Shown here: piece by piece, positions 12,380-19,941 of the stretch
Layout of the letters: the number at the start of each line of letters is the position of its first letter
Numbering within the stretch: position 1 is the stretch's first letter
DNA from: a virus
Strand: one strand, 5' to 3'
IMG/VR virus record: IMGVR_UViG_3300021519_000059
Span: 1-26,001 of that record
DNA length: 26,001 nucleotides
The notes under the pieces: model-generated
Database searches by the model: none
The model's input: only the letters and a program-made list of their open reading frames with translations
What the model was told of the DNA's origin: nothing
Program-made: the position numbers and the translations under genes

Positions 12380-13591
12380 ATGGCAAATACGATCATCACG
12401 CCGAGCATCATCGCGAAGGTGGGCTTGGCACAACTCGAAAACAACCTCGTGATGGGCAAGAAGGTCTATCGCGACTACACCCGGGAGTTCGTGAAGGTCG
12501 GCGACACGATCAGTGTCCGTCGCCCGGTCAAGTTCTCCGCGCAGGATGGCGCCGTCGCCATCAACCAGGACGTCACCGAGGGCAAGTTCTCGCTCTCGAT
12601 GAGTTCCCGCAAGCACGTCTCGTGGTCGTTCTCGACGCAGGATCTCACCCTGTCGATCGAGGAGTACAACGAGCGCTACATCAAGCCGGCCGCCATCGCC
12701 CTGGCCAACCAGATCGATTACGACCTGTGCGGCCTGTACAACAAGGTCTGGAACTGGGTCGGCACGCCGACTTCGCCGGTCAACTCGTTCACCGACTTCG
12801 CCTTGGCGCCGCGTCGCCTCGACGAGGGTGCCGTGCCGCAGGACATGCGTAGCGCCGTCCTGTCTCCGGCGGACGCCTGGGGCCTGCTTGGCTCGCAGAC
12901 CGCCCTGTACATGCAGGACGTGGCCAAGGGCGCCTATCGCGCGGGTGACATCGGCATGATTGCCGGCGTTTCCACGGCGATGGACCAGAACATCCGCATG
13001 CACACCACGGGCGCGCTGGCGGGCTCTGGCGCGGTCGACGGCGCGAACCAGAACGTGACCTATGCCACGAGCAAGGACACGAACACGCAGTCGCTCATCA
13101 CCAAGTCGTGGACCTCGAACACCACGTTCAAGGCCGGCGACGTGTTCACCATCGCCAGCGTGTACGCGGTCAACCCCGTGTCCAAGCAGTCGACGGGCGT
13201 CCTGCAGCAGTTCGTCGTCCAGTCGGACCTGACGGCCAGCGGCACGGCGGCCACGCTCACGATCGCCCCGGCGATCATCACGAGCGGACCATATCAGACC
13301 GTCGACTCGGCCCCGGCCGACAGCGCGGCAATCACCGTGATGGGCAGCGGCTCGACGCAGTACGCGCAGAACCTCGTGTTCAACAAGAACGCCTTCGCCC
13401 TGGTGATGGCGGACCTCGAGATGCCGGACGGCGCCGTGTTCAAGGCTCGCGAGAGCCAGAACGGGTACTCGATGCGCGTCATCAAGTACTACGACGGCGA
13501 AATGGACGAGGACAAGATCAGACTTGATGTCTTGTACGGCGTCAAAGCGATCTACCCGGATCTCGCCACTCGCCTCTCGGGCACGACCTGA
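12380..13591 (+). CDS. P22-like major coat protein
   Basis: A 403-residue HK97-fold coat protein of the P22 gp5 type (430 residues in P22). The N-terminus MANTIITPSIIAKVGLAQLE and the segment ending in GDTISVRRP are family-typical. DVTEGKFSLSMSSRKHVSWSF and LANQIDYDLCGLY correspond to the E-loop/backbone helix region. A Thr/Ser-rich insertion at about 210-330 fits the extra telokin-like I-domain of this group, and DVLYGVKAIYPDLATRL is a typical end. It follows the scaffold after 49 nt and is preceded by the hairpin at 12360-12377. Confidence 0.92.
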   Translation: MANTIITPSIIAKVGLAQLENNLVMGKKVYRDYTREFVKVGDTISVRRPVKFSAQDGAVAINQDVTEGKFSLSMSSRKHVSWSFSTQDLTLSIEEYNERYIKPAAIALANQIDYDLCGLYNKVWNWVGTPTSPVNSFTDFALAPRRLDEGAVPQDMRSAVLSPADAWGLLGSQTALYMQDVAKGAYRAGDIGMIAGVSTAMDQNIRMHTTGALAGSGAVDGANQNVTYATSKDTNTQSLITKSWTSNTTFKAGDVFTIASVYAVNPVSKQSTGVLQQFVVQSDLTASGTAATLTIAPAIITSGPYQTVDSAPADSAAITVMGSGSTQYAQNLVFNKNAFALVMADLEMPDGAVFKARESQNGYSMRVIKYYDGEMDEDKIRLDVLYGVKAIYPDLATRLSGTT

Positions 13592-13615
13592 GCATAGGCA
13601 TAGAGGAGAAACATC

Positions 13616-13873
13616 ATGTCCGTTCGTGAACTCTCAGACGCTCGTACCGACGGCCAGCGCCTCGGTCAGAGCAGCACCGACCTCGTCGGCTTCCACGGGG
13701 CAACTCCGGTTGCGCAGCGCTCCGGCGCTTCGCAGGCCGCTGTCAGCACCACGGCCAGCACCACCACCACGCCTGCGGGGTACGCGACCACCACGCAGGC
13801 CAACGCCATCGTCACCCTCGTCAACGAGCTGCGAGCGGCGTTGGTAGCCAAGGGCCTCATCGCCGGATCGTGA
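13616..13873 (+). CDS. Small head-associated protein, possibly head fibre
   Basis: An 85-residue protein with a strong AGAGGAG 7 nt before ATG 13616. GFHGATPVAQRSGASQAAV followed by a Thr-rich spacer and a C-terminal helix (TQANAIVTLVNELRAALVAKGL) matches a widespread class of small proteins encoded straight after the coat gene and often called head fibre proteins. The Thr/Ser stretch could be surface-exposed. The strong ribosome site suggests high expression, fitting a virion component. Confidence 0.6.
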   Translation: MSVRELSDARTDGQRLGQSSTDLVGFHGATPVAQRSGASQAAVSTTASTTTTPAGYATTTQANAIVTLVNELRAALVAKGLIAGS

Positions 13874-14547
13874 CGATGATCGAACGTGTCCTGCCGGCAT
13901 CGCATCTTCGGATTGCGGTGCCGGCGTACACCGGGCAAATCTCGGTGCAGACGGCGTCGTCTATCGACGCCGCTCTGCCCCATCTTTTGTCTGCGGGCAT
14001 AAAGGTCGACACCGACTATCTGGCGGGGTGCTGCTACCTCGACCATACGCGAAACCTGATGGCCGACCGCTTCATGCGCAGCGATGCGACGGACCTTCTA
14101 TTCGTGGATGCCGACGTGGCCTTCGATCCGGCATCGGTCCTGCGTCTCGTGGCGTCGACACGCCCGGTTATCGCCGGGATCTATCCAAAGAAGGGCGCGG
14201 CCCCGGAGTTTCCGGTGGCGGTCGACTCTGATGAAATCTGGTCCGACGACGAGGGCAATATCGAATGCTCGATGGTCCCGACTGGCTTCCTGCGCATCAA
14301 CCGCGCGGCGTTCTCGTCGCTGATCCTCAATGTCGAGACCTATGCGGGGCCGGATGGCCCGCTGCGCGCCTACTTCAAGACCGTTATCCGCGACGGGCAG
14401 TACATCGGCGAGGACGTTGAGTTCTGCAATCGCTGGCGCTCGGTTGGCGGGAAGATTCACGCCGTCGCCAATCTCGAATTTGGCCACGTCGGCGCCAAGG
14501 AGTGGCGCGGCGCATGGCCCCTGGGCAACCACAAGGAGGCCGCATGA
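13870..14547 (+). CDS. Glycosyltransferase, GT-A fold (GT2-like)
   Basis: A 225-residue enzyme that should move a sugar from a nucleotide-sugar donor. The DAD motif at 80-82 in LLFVDADVAFDP is the metal-binding DXD equivalent. PTGFLRINR at 137-145, GEDVEFCNRW at 180-189 (acid base position) and His206 near the end complete a GT2-like catalytic core. There are no membrane segments. GTG 13870 overlaps the previous stop (GTGA); ATG 13876, 6 nt on, is an alternative. Lying between head and tail genes, it might glycosylate a virion protein or a host surface glycan. The sequence does not decide. Confidence 0.75.
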   Translation: MTMIERVLPASHLRIAVPAYTGQISVQTASSIDAALPHLLSAGIKVDTDYLAGCCYLDHTRNLMADRFMRSDATDLLFVDADVAFDPASVLRLVASTRPVIAGIYPKKGAAPEFPVAVDSDEIWSDDEGNIECSMVPTGFLRINRAAFSSLILNVETYAGPDGPLRAYFKTVIRDGQYIGEDVEFCNRWRSVGGKIHAVANLEFGHVGAKEWRGAWPLGNHKEAA

Positions 14548-14891
14548 GCGGGTCTGTCACCACAGCGATGGCCGAGGCCGGCATCGCCGCCTACGAGCGC
14601 ATCCAGCGCACCAAGCAGTCACCGCAGGCCATCGTCTCGACCGTGTTCAATGCCATGGACGCCGTGCGCCGCCGCGAGGCGATCAAGGCACCGGGCGCGC
14701 CGCAGCCCTATGTGCATCAGGCATGGCCGTCCTTTCGCTACGGCCCGAACGGCGAGAAGCAGATTTTCCAGCGCGCCGAGGACGTGCCCGAAGGCTGGCG
14801 GGACTCGCCCGACTTCGTGACCGCGGCCAAGGAGATCGGCGCGGCGACGGTTGCCGATCTGCCGCGCGGCCGGGCCAAGGCCCGTGGCTAA
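14544..14891 (+). CDS. Hypothetical late protein
   Basis: A 115-residue protein. An N-terminal helical half (ATG 14544, ATGA overlap with the glycosyltransferase) is followed by a segment with FRYGPNGEKQIFQRAEDVPEGW. That pattern is common in short phage structural-region proteins whose genes lie between coat and head-completion genes. There is no enzymatic motif. A role in head completion or as an adaptor is possible from position. Confidence 0.6.
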   Translation: MSGSVTTAMAEAGIAAYERIQRTKQSPQAIVSTVFNAMDAVRRREAIKAPGAPQPYVHQAWPSFRYGPNGEKQIFQRAEDVPEGWRDSPDFVTAAKEIGAATVADLPRGRAKARG

Positions 14892-15216
14892 CGTCCAGAA
14901 CTTCGACATCGTGGCCGGCGAGAGCCGGACGCTGACCATGTACGCGCGTGACTCCGACAACGCGGTCCAGAGCCTGTCGGGCCTCACCGTGCAATGGCGC
15001 GTCGGCAAGGCCCCGTGGGACCCGATGAGCGACGTTCCCGTCCTCACCAAGACCGCGACCATCATCTCGGCGCCGGCCGGCTCGTTCAGCATCAGCCTGA
15101 TCTACGACGACAGCTACGACATCCAGGGCGACTTCCTGCACCAGGCCGTCACGTCCTCCGGGCTCGTGGTCGTGTCGGGTCGCCTGCACGTTCGCACCGG
15201 CATCAGGAGCGGCTAA
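14884..15216 (+). CDS. BppU-like Ig-type structural domain protein
   Basis: A 110-residue beta-rich protein starting at GTG 14884 (8-nt overlap with the preceding gene). The pattern GESRTLTMYARDSDN, LSGLTVQWRV, then a Thr/Ser beta segment and GDFLHQAVT matches the N-terminal Ig-like domain of BppU-type baseplate or fibre proteins, found in podophages as a stand-alone gene. It is a likely virion surface component. An upstream in-frame ATG at 14851 overlaps the previous gene more and lies outside the conserved domain. Confidence 0.55.
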   Translation: MANVQNFDIVAGESRTLTMYARDSDNAVQSLSGLTVQWRVGKAPWDPMSDVPVLTKTATIISAPAGSFSISLIYDDSYDIQGDFLHQAVTSSGLVVVSGRLHVRTGIRSG

Positions 15217-15620
15217 TGAGCACCAAGACCGCGCGCACCCTCATCACCGAGGCCATGCAGGACATCGGCATCGTCTCCGATCAGGAGGCCATGTCAGCGG
15301 CGCAGGGCAACTACGGCTTCCGCAAGCTCAACGACATGCTGGCCGGTTTCGAGAGCGAGGGCATCCGCTACGCCCACACCGATTTGGCCTCGCTGGATAC
15401 CGTCGTGAACGTGCCCGACGGCCAACTTCGCAACGTCGGCCTGATGCTCCAGAACGAGCTGGCACGGGCCTATGGTGTGGCCCTGAGCGACGACGACCGC
15501 GACGCCGCCTACAAGGCGCGGACGGCGCTGCAGGCCTTCTACTACGTGCCGATCACGTCGGCGCCGGAACTGGCGATCCGCACCCGCCGCTTCGGGCGGT
15601 ATAATTTCACCACAGGATGA
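15216..15620 (+). CDS. P22 gp4-like head-to-tail adaptor (tail accessory factor)
   Basis: A 134-residue, mostly helical protein; P22 gp4 is 166 residues. The N-terminus TARTLITEAMQDIGIVSDQEAMSA and KLNDMLAGFESEGIRY, then LRNVGLMLQNELARAYGV, are characteristic of this family. It binds under the portal and gives the platform for gp10-like protein. TAATG overlaps with the preceding gene, and its stop overlaps the HNH gene start by ATGA. Confidence 0.85.
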   Translation: MSTKTARTLITEAMQDIGIVSDQEAMSAAQGNYGFRKLNDMLAGFESEGIRYAHTDLASLDTVVNVPDGQLRNVGLMLQNELARAYGVALSDDDRDAAYKARTALQAFYYVPITSAPELAIRTRRFGRYNFTTG

Positions 15621-16096
15621 GCATGCACTCGCTCACCCTGCGCCTCGAAAGAGACGCGATCCCGGAACCCAACAGCGGCTGTCTGTTGTGGACTGGTGCA
15701 ACCCAGAGCAATGGATACGGCCGCGCGCAGTGGGGCGCGCGCGGGAAGTCTTACCTTGTTCACAGGCTGGCGTGGCAGGCAGCAAACGGACCGATCCCAG
15801 AAGGGAAAGTTGTCTGCCACAAGTGCGACGTGCGGTCTTGCATCAACCCCGCGCACCTGTTCGTCGGCACTCAGTCCGACAACATCAAGGACATGTATGA
15901 CAAGGGGCGCGTGCCACGATTCCGGGGGCAGGTGCCACGGCGCGGTGAGGCCGGGACGGCCGCAAAGCTGACCGCTGAGATTGTAATGCGCATTCGTTCG
16001 GATGGGCGTTCAGCCAGAGAGTGGGCCACCGAAACCGGGGTCCACCAGATGACTATCTACAAGATTCGCAATCGGCGAACCTGGGCGCACATCTGA
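15617..16096 (+). CDS. HNH homing-type endonuclease with C-terminal HTH
   Basis: A 159-residue free-standing endonuclease. The HNH_3-like core runs from about 20 to 98: CLLWTGATQSNGYGR, His49 in VHRLAW, NGPIPEG, VCHKCD (Cys67, Cys70), Cys75, NPAHL with His80, and GTQSDNIKDM. Residues 117-159 (KLTAEIVMRIRSDGRSAREWA ... TIYKIRNRRTW) form a HTH that selects DNA. It is inserted between gp4-like and gp10-like genes, with ATGA at its start and TGATG at its end, so neither neighbour is disrupted. It likely promotes its own spread between related phages by cutting alleles lacking it. A paralogue is on the opposite strand at 17780-18250. Confidence 0.85.
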   Translation: MSMHSLTLRLERDAIPEPNSGCLLWTGATQSNGYGRAQWGARGKSYLVHRLAWQAANGPIPEGKVVCHKCDVRSCINPAHLFVGTQSDNIKDMYDKGRVPRFRGQVPRRGEAGTAAKLTAEIVMRIRSDGRSAREWATETGVHQMTIYKIRNRRTWAHI

Positions 16097-17517
16097 TGCG
16101 CGGCCCGATTGCCATAGGCTTCGGACAGCAGCGCTCCCGGCCGGTCAACGCCGCGCGGGTGGTGAACCTGTACGCCGAGGCCACGCCGGAAGGCTCGCGC
16201 TCCAAGGTCGTCATGTACGGCACGCCGGGCCAGAAGGAATGGCGCACGATCGGCGACGACACGATCCGCGCCGGTCTGGAAGGGCAGGGCGTCGCCTACA
16301 TCCTCTCCGGCACCACCCTGTGGAAGACCGAGGCGGACGGCACCACGACGGCCTGCAGCGGCGATATGATCCCGCCCACGGGACAGGCGACCCTCATCAA
16401 CAACGGCACGCAGATCGGCCTGCTGGTCGTGCCAGACTTCTTCGTCGTCACCGATACCACGGTGGTCAAGAACACGTCGGCGGGCGTGCCGGACGCGGGC
16501 TTCTCGTCGGTGTCCTACATCGACGGCTACGGCATCCTGACGACCAACGACTCGTCGGGCGAGTTCTGCATCACCGCTCTGCTCGATTTCTCGACCATCG
16601 ATCCGCTCGACTTCGCCACCGCCGAGAGCAGCCCCGACGGGCTGGTGCGCGTGCTGGTCGACCATCGCGAAATCTGGCTGTTCGGCACCAAGACGATCGA
16701 GCCGTGGAGCAATACCGGCGCCAGCCCGTTCCCTCTGGAGCGCGTGCCGGGCGCGTTGCTCGAGCGCGGGTGCGCCGCGGCCCAGAGCTGCGCCAAGATG
16801 GACAACTCCGTCTTCTGGCTGGGCGACGACCGCATCATCTACCGCGCCGACGGCTACCAGCCCGTCCGCATCTCGACCCACGCCATCGAGGAAGTGTTGC
16901 GCGTTGGAACCGTGAGCGACGCCTACGGTATGACCTACTTTATGGGTGGGCATCATTTCTACCTGCTGACGCTGCCGAGCCTCGGGCGCACGTTCGCCTT
17001 CGACGCCGCGGCATCCGGCGCGGCCGGCATTCCCGTCTGGCATGAGCGCCAGTCCGGCACCTCACTCACTCCCGCGCCCTGGAACGTCCAGTGCGTATTC
17101 GAGGCCTTCGGCAAGACGCTGGTAGGCCTGCAGGGCGGCAAGGTCGCCGAGCTGGACCTGGACACCTACACCGACCTGGGCGAGCCGATCCGCAGCGCTA
17201 TCGTCGGCCAGCCGTTCTTTGCCGAGGGCTCCCGCGCGCTGATGATCGACTACGAGGTCGAATGCGAGATCGGCGTCGGCGCGACCAGCGGGCAGGGGCA
17301 GGACCCCCAGATCATGCTGCGCTTCTCCGACGACGGCGGCAGCACTTGGAGCAACCAGAGCGAAGGCAGTCTTGGCCGCATGGGCGTCCGCATCATCCGC
17401 GCGCTTTGGAACCGGCTCGGCTCGTTCCGCCAGCGTACCGTGGAAATCTCCATCAGCGATCCCGTCAAGCGCGCTTTCTACGGCATGCGCACGACCGTGA
17501 AGGCGTTCTCGCGATGA
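16096..17517 (+). CDS. P22 gp10-like packaged DNA stabilisation protein
   Basis: A 473-residue protein, nearly the length of P22 gp10 (472). It forms the hexameric plug below the gp4 ring that closes the head after packaging. RPVNAARVVNLYAEATPEG near the N-terminus, LVDHREIWLFGTKTIEPWSN in the middle, a CAAAQSCAKMDNSVFWLG segment and the FSDDGGSTWSNQ beta-propeller-like repeat are typical of this family. ATG 16096 overlaps the HNH stop. A longer in-frame frame from 16021 is only the shadow of the HNH gene. Confidence 0.92.
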   Translation: MRGPIAIGFGQQRSRPVNAARVVNLYAEATPEGSRSKVVMYGTPGQKEWRTIGDDTIRAGLEGQGVAYILSGTTLWKTEADGTTTACSGDMIPPTGQATLINNGTQIGLLVVPDFFVVTDTTVVKNTSAGVPDAGFSSVSYIDGYGILTTNDSSGEFCITALLDFSTIDPLDFATAESSPDGLVRVLVDHREIWLFGTKTIEPWSNTGASPFPLERVPGALLERGCAAAQSCAKMDNSVFWLGDDRIIYRADGYQPVRISTHAIEEVLRVGTVSDAYGMTYFMGGHHFYLLTLPSLGRTFAFDAAASGAAGIPVWHERQSGTSLTPAPWNVQCVFEAFGKTLVGLQGGKVAELDLDTYTDLGEPIRSAIVGQPFFAEGSRALMIDYEVECEIGVGATSGQGQDPQIMLRFSDDGGSTWSNQSEGSLGRMGVRIIRALWNRLGSFRQRTVEISISDPVKRAFYGMRTTVKAFSR

Positions 17518-17783
17518 CTGCACCACTCAATTCCTCGGCCGCCATCGTCGACAGCGCCGGCCGCGCGACCCGCGCCCTCATCGCGTACCTGCAGGCCCTC
17601 GGTACAGGCGTCGTCGAGCGCACGACGTACACGGCGGCCCAGCTCGCCACGATGGCTCCGGAGAAGGTCTCCACGGCGATCTGCACGGACCTGTCGGTGA
17701 CGACGTTCGGCAACGTGATCGCAGGCGGCGGCGCCAACACCCGTCCCGTGTTCTGGGACCTCACAGATTGGCGCGTGGGCTAG
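17514..17783 (+). CDS. Small tail-associated protein with fibre-like C-terminal motif
   Basis: An 89-residue protein with ATGA overlap with the gp10-like gene. An N-terminal Ala/Ser-rich helix is followed by TFGNVIAGGGANTRPVFWD and WRVG, a motif recurring at the ends of phage fibre and tail proteins. A needle like gp26 would be much longer, so it is not an obvious homologue of that. Its stop TAG (17781-17783) overlaps the stop of the antisense HNH gene in CTAG. Confidence 0.55.
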   Translation: MTAPLNSSAAIVDSAGRATRALIAYLQALGTGVVERTTYTAAQLATMAPEKVSTAICTDLSVTTFGNVIAGGGANTRPVFWDLTDWRVG

Positions 17784-18250
17784 CGAAGATGACCCCAAGT
17801 CTTGCCGCGCAACACGTCCTGCACCGCATGGTGGCCGACACCAAGGGAGGCCGCCATCTTGCGGTAGCTCATCGGTCTTTGGCGGATCATGCGAACGTCT
17901 TCTGCCGTGAGCTTCGATGCGCCGATTGCCTCACCGCGCGCCTGCCTGTTCCGCGAAACCTTGTCGGCCGCGTTATCTCGCGCAGTCCCAAGGCGCATGT
18001 GCGCGACATTGATGCACGTCCGCACGTCGCAAGAGTGGCAAATCTGAAGACCTGTGGGGATCGGGCCATTCACCACCTCCCAGGCAGCCCTGTGCGCGCC
18101 TGTGGTTCGCCCCTGATAGCAGACGTTCCCGTATCCACTTTTAGCGACCGCTCCGACCCAAAGAACGCAACCCGTGGATGTTGGCGGGGACGAATGCATT
18201 GCCAGCACATCAACGAGAGATGCGCCGTTCTTAGCCTTTATGCGACCCAT
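17780..18250 (-). CDS. HNH homing-type endonuclease, antisense within the late operon
   Basis: A 156-residue relative of the HNH protein at 15617-16096. The core has CVLWVGAVAKSGYGN, His53 in AHRAAW, NGPIPTG, ICHSCD (Cys71, Cys74), Cys79 and NVAHM with His84 where NPxHL is usual. The C-terminal HTH begins with SKLTAEDVRMIRQ, and the sequence ends TWGHLR. The start at 18250 is chosen because GGGAG lies about 10 nt upstream; an in-frame ATG at 18274 is the alternative. The gene points against the late operon and shares its stop CTAG with the upstream gene, consistent with a mobile insertion. Catalytic residues appear intact. Confidence 0.85.
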   Translation of the reverse strand: MGRIKAKNGASLVDVLAMHSSPPTSTGCVLWVGAVAKSGYGNVCYQGRTTGAHRAAWEVVNGPIPTGLQICHSCDVRTCINVAHMRLGTARDNAADKVSRNRQARGEAIGASKLTAEDVRMIRQRPMSYRKMAASLGVGHHAVQDVLRGKTWGHLR

Positions 18251-18294
18251 TCCGCTGTTTCTCCCGCAGCACAAAGCACAACCGAGAGTGTATC

Positions 18295-18738
18295 ATGATC
18301 AGGCAAGCAGAGCCCAGAGATATGCCCTCCATTATTGAGATGGGTGAGGCTTTTTTTGCCGAGGCGGGATGGGCGGCGCGCGCCGAGTTCTGCCGCGAGT
18401 CCTTTACCGAAACTGCAACCCTGCTGATGGAGAAGGGCATCCTTCTCGTTGTCGACAAGGGTGGCGAGGCGGTCGGCATGGCCGCTGCGGTCTCGTCGCC
18501 GGCCTATTGGAACAGAAATGTCTTTATCGGGCAGGAGCTTTGGTTATACTGCAAACCAGCCCACCGCAAAGGTGTTGGCGCAGAGCTTCTCAAGCAGCTC
18601 GAATCCGCCGCCAAGGCGCGCAACGTAAAATTCTTCGGCATGGTGGCGGAGCATGGTCTCCGTCATGAGGCACTAGCCCAAGTCTACAAGCGGGCCGGTT
18701 ACTCCCTTGCCGAACACACGTTTTGCAAGGCGCTCTGA
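18295..18738 (+). CDS. GNAT family N-acetyltransferase
   Basis: A 147-residue GNAT protein using acetyl-CoA. It starts with MIRQAEPRDMPSIIEMGEAF, has the beta-strand region around GILLVVDKGGEAVGMAAA, and the acetyl-CoA loop motif A in AHRKGVGAELLKQL (R-K-G-V-G-A). FYKRAGY-type C-terminal sequence appears as YKRAGYSLAE. Phages often carry GNAT genes in the tail region, but the substrate is unknown. A seven-T run (18351-18357 region) in the coding frame is a possible slippage spot. The start is ATG 18295 with GAGAG 6 nt upstream; the following gene overlaps its stop (TGATG). Confidence 0.85.
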   Translation: MIRQAEPRDMPSIIEMGEAFFAEAGWAARAEFCRESFTETATLLMEKGILLVVDKGGEAVGMAAAVSSPAYWNRNVFIGQELWLYCKPAHRKGVGAELLKQLESAAKARNVKFFGMVAEHGLRHEALAQVYKRAGYSLAEHTFCKAL

Positions 18739-19430
18739 TGGCGATTTTCTCTGCTCTTGCTGGCGCTCTAGCGCAGTCCGGCGCCCAACAGGGCGGCGAG
18801 ATGGCGTACAGCGCCGCGAACCAGGCCGCGAACCAGAACCTTCAGGAAGCCCAGAGGGGCCGCGCCGCCGCCTCGCCGTGGACCAGCTCCGGCACGTCGG
18901 CCGTCGGCAAGATCACCAACCTCCTCGGCCTCGGCACGCTCACCCAGCAGGGCAATAACCAGGGGATTTACTGGGTCGACCCGACGGACGCCAAGGGCGC
19001 GCAGCAGCGGGCGATGACGGATTTCCAGACGGACCCGGGCTACCAGTTCCGCGTGGACGAGGGGATGAAGACCCTCGACCGATCGGCCGCGTCGCGCGGG
19101 CTTCTCCGCTCCGGCGCACAGGCCAAGGCCATCACCGACTTTGGCCAGCAGATGGGCTCACAGGAGTACGGCAACTACTTCGACCGGCTCCTGAAGGTCT
19201 CGGGCATGGGCAGCGAATCTACGTCGGCCGCCAATAACACGTCGGCCAACCTCACCAGCAGCGCCGGTAACTACCTGACGCAAGGCGGCATCGCCCGTGG
19301 CTCGGCCTACGCTGACGGCGCCAAGTCGATGGCCTCTGGCATCGGGCAGGGTGTCAATAACACGCTGGCTGGTGCTTACATGTTCGGCGGCTACGGGACG
19401 CCGAAGACCACGAAGACGGGCAATCCGTGA
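18738..19430 (+). CDS. gp7-like DNA ejection (pilot) protein
   Basis: A 230-residue internal virion protein, the size of P22 gp7 (229). It begins with an Ala/Gln-rich helix, then FQTDPGYQFRVDEGMKTLDRSAASRGLLRSGAQ, quoted in part as DPGYQFRVDEG and ASRGLLRSG, a hallmark of phage ejection or DNA-transfer proteins. The Asn/Ser/Gly-rich C-terminus is flexible. It should leave the capsid ahead of the DNA and enter the host envelope. The start overlaps the GNAT stop (TGATG). Confidence 0.75.
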   Translation: MAIFSALAGALAQSGAQQGGEMAYSAANQAANQNLQEAQRGRAAASPWTSSGTSAVGKITNLLGLGTLTQQGNNQGIYWVDPTDAKGAQQRAMTDFQTDPGYQFRVDEGMKTLDRSAASRGLLRSGAQAKAITDFGQQMGSQEYGNYFDRLLKVSGMGSESTSAANNTSANLTSSAGNYLTQGGIARGSAYADGAKSMASGIGQGVNNTLAGAYMFGGYGTPKTTKTGNP

Positions 19431-19435
19431 GCGCG

Positions 19436-19879
19436 CTAGTTGCACTGCACGCTGTTGCCGAACCTGTAGCAGTTCATGGAACTTGGCGCGCTCATGACGG
19501 GGCCGGACGAGGCGAACGGGTTTGGCCTGTTCAGAATGCTCGCCGCGACAATGGCCCTCCCTGTGGAGTTGGCATTCTCCCGAGTGGCGGCGGCGTCGTA
19601 GTTACGTTGTCGCACTTGAGCCATCGCCATCTTGGCCTCGGCGTCCGTCATCTTCCCTGTGGTGACTTGCTCGGAAACGAAGTCGCCGCTCGCGATGTAG
19701 ACGGATTTCAGGTCGCTGTAGAAATCGACCTCCTGGAAGCCGCTGCGGACACACGGCCACGCCTGAACGAACGGCTTGGAGTCGTACCCGCAGCGTTGGA
19801 TGACCTGAGTCAGGTTGGGACCGTCGGCGCTGGCGCAAGCCGTGGCGACCATGCACGCCAGAATGGCAAGTATCCGCAT
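19436..19879 (-). CDS. Secreted/periplasmic protein, antisense moron candidate
   Basis: A 147-residue protein with an N-terminal signal (residues 1-19, MRILAILACMVATACASA) that fits Sec export. Cys15 gives only an imperfect lipobox. The mature part has Cys30, Cys43, Cys137 and Cys146, so two disulphides are possible. The end MNCYRFGNSVQCN resembles a motif of many small exported alphaproteobacterial proteins. GGAGG precedes the ATG by 5 nt. A weak promoter of its own may lie upstream (TTGCCA at 19929-19924, 17 bp, GATGTT at 19906-19901). It lies between two ejection genes in the opposite direction, the usual place of lysogenic-conversion genes. The function is unknown. Confidence 0.75.
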   Translation of the reverse strand: MRILAILACMVATACASADGPNLTQVIQRCGYDSKPFVQAWPCVRSGFQEVDFYSDLKSVYIASGDFVSEQVTTGKMTDAEAKMAMAQVRQRNYDAAATRENANSTGRAIVAASILNRPNPFASSGPVMSAPSSMNCYRFGNSVQCN

Positions 19880-19941
19880 CGTTTCCTCCGCCCCGCCGTA
19901 ACATCGGACTCCGGCGCCGACTTGGCAAGGGGTGCCCTCTG

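Noticed and set aside
16021-16095. N-terminal extension of the gp10-like protein
   Set aside because: It overlaps the HNH gene fully. ATG 16096 overlaps the HNH stop and starts at the conserved N-terminus.
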